In this document: piece by piece, positions 61,031 to 64,000 of the stretch
How the letters are laid out: every line of letters begins with the position of its first letter
Numbering within the stretch: the first letter of the stretch is position 1
NCBI GenBank assembly: GCA_028691435.1
Contig: JAQUZG010000003.1
Coordinates: forward strand, 1-64,000
Direction of reading: 5' to 3'
Source: Candidatus Iainarchaeum sp.
Lineage (GTDB): Archaea > Iainarchaeota > Iainarchaeia > Iainarchaeales > JAAZKV01
DNA length: 64,000 nt
Program-made: the position numbers and the translations under genes
The notes under the pieces: model-generated
Database searches by the model: none
What the model was told of the DNA's origin: nothing
Seen by the model: only the letters and a program-made list of their open reading frames with translations

Positions 61031-61279
61031 AATAACCCTCCTTTAGGTTATTATTACAATAATTTTACTTGTTTAAAAATGTTATGTTCAAGCCAATTTA
61101 AACAGTAAAAATAACTTTGAGATAATACTAAATTAATTTTTAAAATTTAACTAGTGTTAACACAAGAGTAAATCCTAAATAAAAATTAAAATAAAAAAAG
61201 ATTATTATTGCATCTTTGTGATTTTAGGAGTAGTAGCAAATGCTATAGCGAACACCGAATTTCTTTAGCGTGTTTTATA
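61031..61279. other. Spacer 3' of 23S rRNA
   Basis: No gene or tRNA and no 5S rRNA are seen in this AT-rich 250-base stretch. GCTAAAGAAATTCGGTG near the 23S 3' end and complementary GCTA/TAGC pairs at 61241-61270 may be part of the processing stem. GTGTTAACAC at 61155-61164 is a short palindrome. Contains the promoter region of the DUF4389-like gene. Confidence 0.5.
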
Positions 61280-64000
61280 TATACTTAGCAACCTCGAGCT
61301 TTTAGTATTGCAATGCTTAACATGTCGCAAAAGCTTCATGCTTATACAAGCAACCTATCAATCTTATCTTCTATAAGTGCTCTTGTTTCTAGCATTCCTT
61401 TTACAGAATGGTTCAAAAATGACTGACTATTTTTAGGGATGGCTTCGTGCTTAGATGCTTTCAGCTCTTATCCACTACAGCGTGGCTACCCAGCATTGCC
61501 TTATCAGACAACTGGCACACTAGAGGCTGCGACGCAGCGTTCCTCTCGTACTCCCTGCATCTTCCCCTCAGTCAATCAACACATCCAACAGATAGTATCC
61601 AAACTGGCTCGCACCGTTCTTAACCCAACTAACGTACGGCTTTAATGAGTAAACCCCTCCACCCTTGGCTGCTTATGCACAACCAGGATGCCATGAGACG
61701 ACGGCGAGGTAGCAAACCGCGGGGTCGATATGAACTCTTACCCGCGACAACTCAATTACCCCCAGGATAGGTTCATTGTTAGACTAGGGTCCCATCAATA
61801 GACACACTAGCGTTCGCTAGACCCAAGTTTCCTTCCTACGTTTCGTGCTATTAGAAACATAGTTAAGCATGCTTTTACTCTTGCACTCTACAGCGAATTT
61901 CTAACTCGCTTGAGCATACCATTGGGCGCTCCTGATATTTTTTCAGGAGCGTGCCGCCCCAGCCAAACTACCCACCAAATGGTGTCCCCCTTACGAGGTA
62001 AGCAGTATATTCCCTTAGGGTTGGTGTTACACTTTCGTATCAACAATTCCTGACGAAATTGCATCGATTACTCCCAACTACTCTATACATAAAGAACTAT
62101 ACCACAACATCAGGCTGTAGTAAACTTCCGTGGGGTCTTCTCTTCCCGTTGGATGTCCGCAGCATATACACAGCGAAGTAATTTCATTGGGCTCAACTTA
62201 GGGACAGCTGGTATCTCGTTACTTCCTTGGTGCAAGCCGGCAATAAACCGGCAAGGTATTACGCTACCATAAGAGCCTCAGAGTTAGGCCCGCTCTTCAC
62301 AAGGGCTTAGATCCGTTGAAACAGATTTTCACCTACTTGCAGTGAGCAGAAGTCAGCCCCTATACACACCATTGCTGGCTAGCAGGGACCTGTGTTTTTG
62401 ATAAACAGTCGGACACCGCTTGTTATTGAAACCTGCATACTGCTATGCAGGCATTCCTTATACCTAAGATACAGAACTATTTTGCCGAATTCCCTTAAGT
62501 CAATTCCCCCAGTACGCCTTGGTCTTCTCAACCAGGGGCACCTTTCACGGTTCTTGGTACGGTTTTTTACAATCATTATATACTCATTTTTCATGGGCAC
62601 CAGGCCTTGTCGAAACATTGCTGCCATTCCACAATTATTCTACTTCTCGTCATTACGACTCTCCATAGAATTATCTATGTTGGACTACACGATGGTGTAG
62701 CTTCAACTAGCCCAATACGTCAAAAGTATATCTATCGTTGCCGAAATCTTATGTAAAAAGTACGCGACTATGAACGCGTTTCCCATTCCTTACTACTCCT
62801 TTTATGAGGTAAGTTAGGACCGACTAACTCTTAGCTTATCATAAGCGCTAAGAAACCCTGGCCCTTTCGGCGGAGTTGGTTCTCACAACTCTATCGTTAC
62901 TACTATTACAAGGATCCATATTGCTAAAAGCTCCACCTGCTCTCACGAACAAGCTTCTAAGCCATCAGCACACCTCCTTACAAGGAATGTTATAAACTAT
63001 AACATCTTTCGTGTATCGGTAATTAGTTTTAGCCCCGATCATTTTCATGGCACTTGATCTAGGTGGGTGAGCTGTTACACATTCTTTAAAGGATGGCTAC
63101 TTCTAAGCCTACCTCCCCACTGTTTTAGAGCAAACACACATTTTACTAACACTTAACTAATATTTTAGGACCTTAACACGAAGCTGGGTTCTTACCCTTA
63201 CGGACATTAACCTTACGCCAATGCCCCTACTCCCGCCTTCTACGAAGAACATAGCTTCGGAGTTTGGCAAAAAAACTACCCGTTTCCAGGCAACATTTTT
63301 TAACCAGTATCTCTACACCATATTCGTTCTCCAGCGAAGCAATCCTCAGAGATTTTTCAAGAGGAGCCTGCTATCACTAGGCTCGATACGCTTATTACGC
63401 CTAATCCCAAGTCACCTAAGCAGATAGACTAGCACTAGTTTCGGCCTTCCACTCCCTTGTGAGGGGGCTTCAGCCTGCTAAGGATTAGATCGCCTAGTTT
63501 CAGGTCTGGTTGCAGTGACTAAAAGCCACGAACTCTTTGCCTCATACTTACGTACTGCGCAAACTCGGTTTCCCTACGGTTCCCTGCTTAAAAACAGTTA
63601 ACCTTGCCACTACAACAAATTCCCTTGTTCGTGCTTCACGACGTACGACAGAACACTGAGCTTACGCTCTTTCATGCCCTGCCTCCCCGTAACCAGTTAA
63701 TTTCAGGTGCTTTTAAACTCCTATTAAGGATACTTTTCAACGTTCCCTCGCGGTACTAATTCGCTATCGGTCTCAAGACATATTTAGGGTTAGGAGTTGA
63801 TACTCCTATGTTCCTGCGCACAACCATGCACAGTACTCGCTTATTAGAAATAAACTTTTTTTAATTAAAATACGGGACTATCACCCTCTTTGGTAAATCG
63901 TTCCAGATTACTTCTTCTCTTAAAAAAAGTTTTAACTAACACCACAACTCCATTACCTCACGGTAACAGATTCGGTTTGCCCTCATCCGCGTTTGATCGC
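61280..64000 (-). rRNA. 23S ribosomal RNA, 3' part (5' end beyond the window)
   Basis: Minus strand, about 2720 bases seen. Recognisable blocks on the RNA strand: GCTGAAAGCATCTAAGCACG near 61460, CTACAGTAGAGTG-like and peptidyl-transferase segments near 61.7-62.2 kb, GTACCGCGAGGGAACGTTG near 63750, and GGATGAGGGCAAACCG at the right edge. 3' end is placed near 61280 by the family-like ending TACTAAAAGCTCGAGGTTGC. Spacing between landmarks (about 2470 bases from the GTACCG block to the 3' end) matches known 23S rRNA, so no large intron is present. GC content is far above the surroundings. No adjacent 5S. Confidence 0.97.

Noticed and set aside
61439..63427. Four short frames inside the ribosomal RNA
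   Set aside because: They lie within clearly conserved 23S rRNA sequence.
61280..64000. Intron in the 23S rRNA gene
   Set aside because: Distances between conserved landmarks are close to those of intron-less 23S rRNA; no HNH or LAGLIDADG frame inside.

Overview
The window reads as chromosomal DNA of a strongly AT-rich archaeon, most likely a DPANN lineage (Woesearchaeota/Pacearchaeota-like; the exact phylum is an inference). Archaeal marks seen directly are the eL21-RpoF-DUF655-KsgA ribosomal/transcription cluster, an archaeal-type TyrRS, AMP phosphorylase with a ribose-1,5-bisphosphate isomerase, a diphthamide synthetase domain, a class III (archaeal pilin-like) signal peptide, an archaeal-type RNase P RNA, tRNAs without encoded CCA, and an archaeal 23S rRNA running off the right edge. 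Many genes start behind GGTGAT-, GGAGG- or GGGGG-type Shine-Dalgarno sequences, and several gene ends carry hairpins, some followed by T-runs.

Layout. 1-10.1 kb: a cut-off DUF2779 nuclease with an HNH protein, a HerA-type ATPase, small unknown genes, a COG2521 methyltransferase with a folded leader, a frameshifted MazG-like gene, and tRNA-Ser(TGA) followed by a RelE-like toxin-antitoxin pair bounded by a decayed 3' copy of the same tRNA. 10.1-14.1 kb: two HD hydrolases, a degenerate metallopeptidase-like protein, a candidate structured RNA, a PEGA-repeat surface protein, and a tRNA-Ser with anticodon ACT. 14.1-35.5 kb: metabolism and transport: queuosine-salvage protein, MscS, J-domain protein, DEAD-box helicase, superoxide reductase, LeuA-type synthase, glycosyltransferase, an AsnB-Dph6 fusion, acylphosphatase, a MacB/FtsX-type ABC operon, a SWIB-like basic protein, CorA, DAHP synthase, FAD dehydrogenase, Na+/H+ antiporter and two FKBPs. 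35.5-49 kb: pilin-like protein, R15P isomerase, TyrRS, AMP phosphorylase, the eL21 operon, tRNA-Arg(TCT), an ABC exporter and ArgS. 49-53.3 kb: a plastic stretch with an orphan gene between intact argS and a decayed copy of its 5' end, a dead methyltransferase gene, small envelope proteins and RNase P RNA followed by a run of hairpins. 53.3-64 kb: a 2201-residue membrane-anchored surface protein, a DUF4389-like membrane protein, and 23S rRNA on the minus strand.

How it fits together. AMP phosphorylase and R15P isomerase are the first two steps of the archaeal AMP/NMP pathway that feeds ribulose-1,5-bisphosphate to form III RuBisCO; RuBisCO itself is not in the window. The eL21 cluster, RNase P, TyrRS, ArgS, Dph6 and KsgA serve translation and rRNA/tRNA maturation. 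The most unusual items are two small insertions, each leaving a decayed direct copy of its target (tRNA-Ser 3' part around the toxin-antitoxin genes; argS 5' end around an orphan gene), the AsnB-Dph6 fusion, the A34 tRNA-Ser, hairpin arrays directly 3' of two stable RNA genes, and a KsgA lacking the motif IV Asn.
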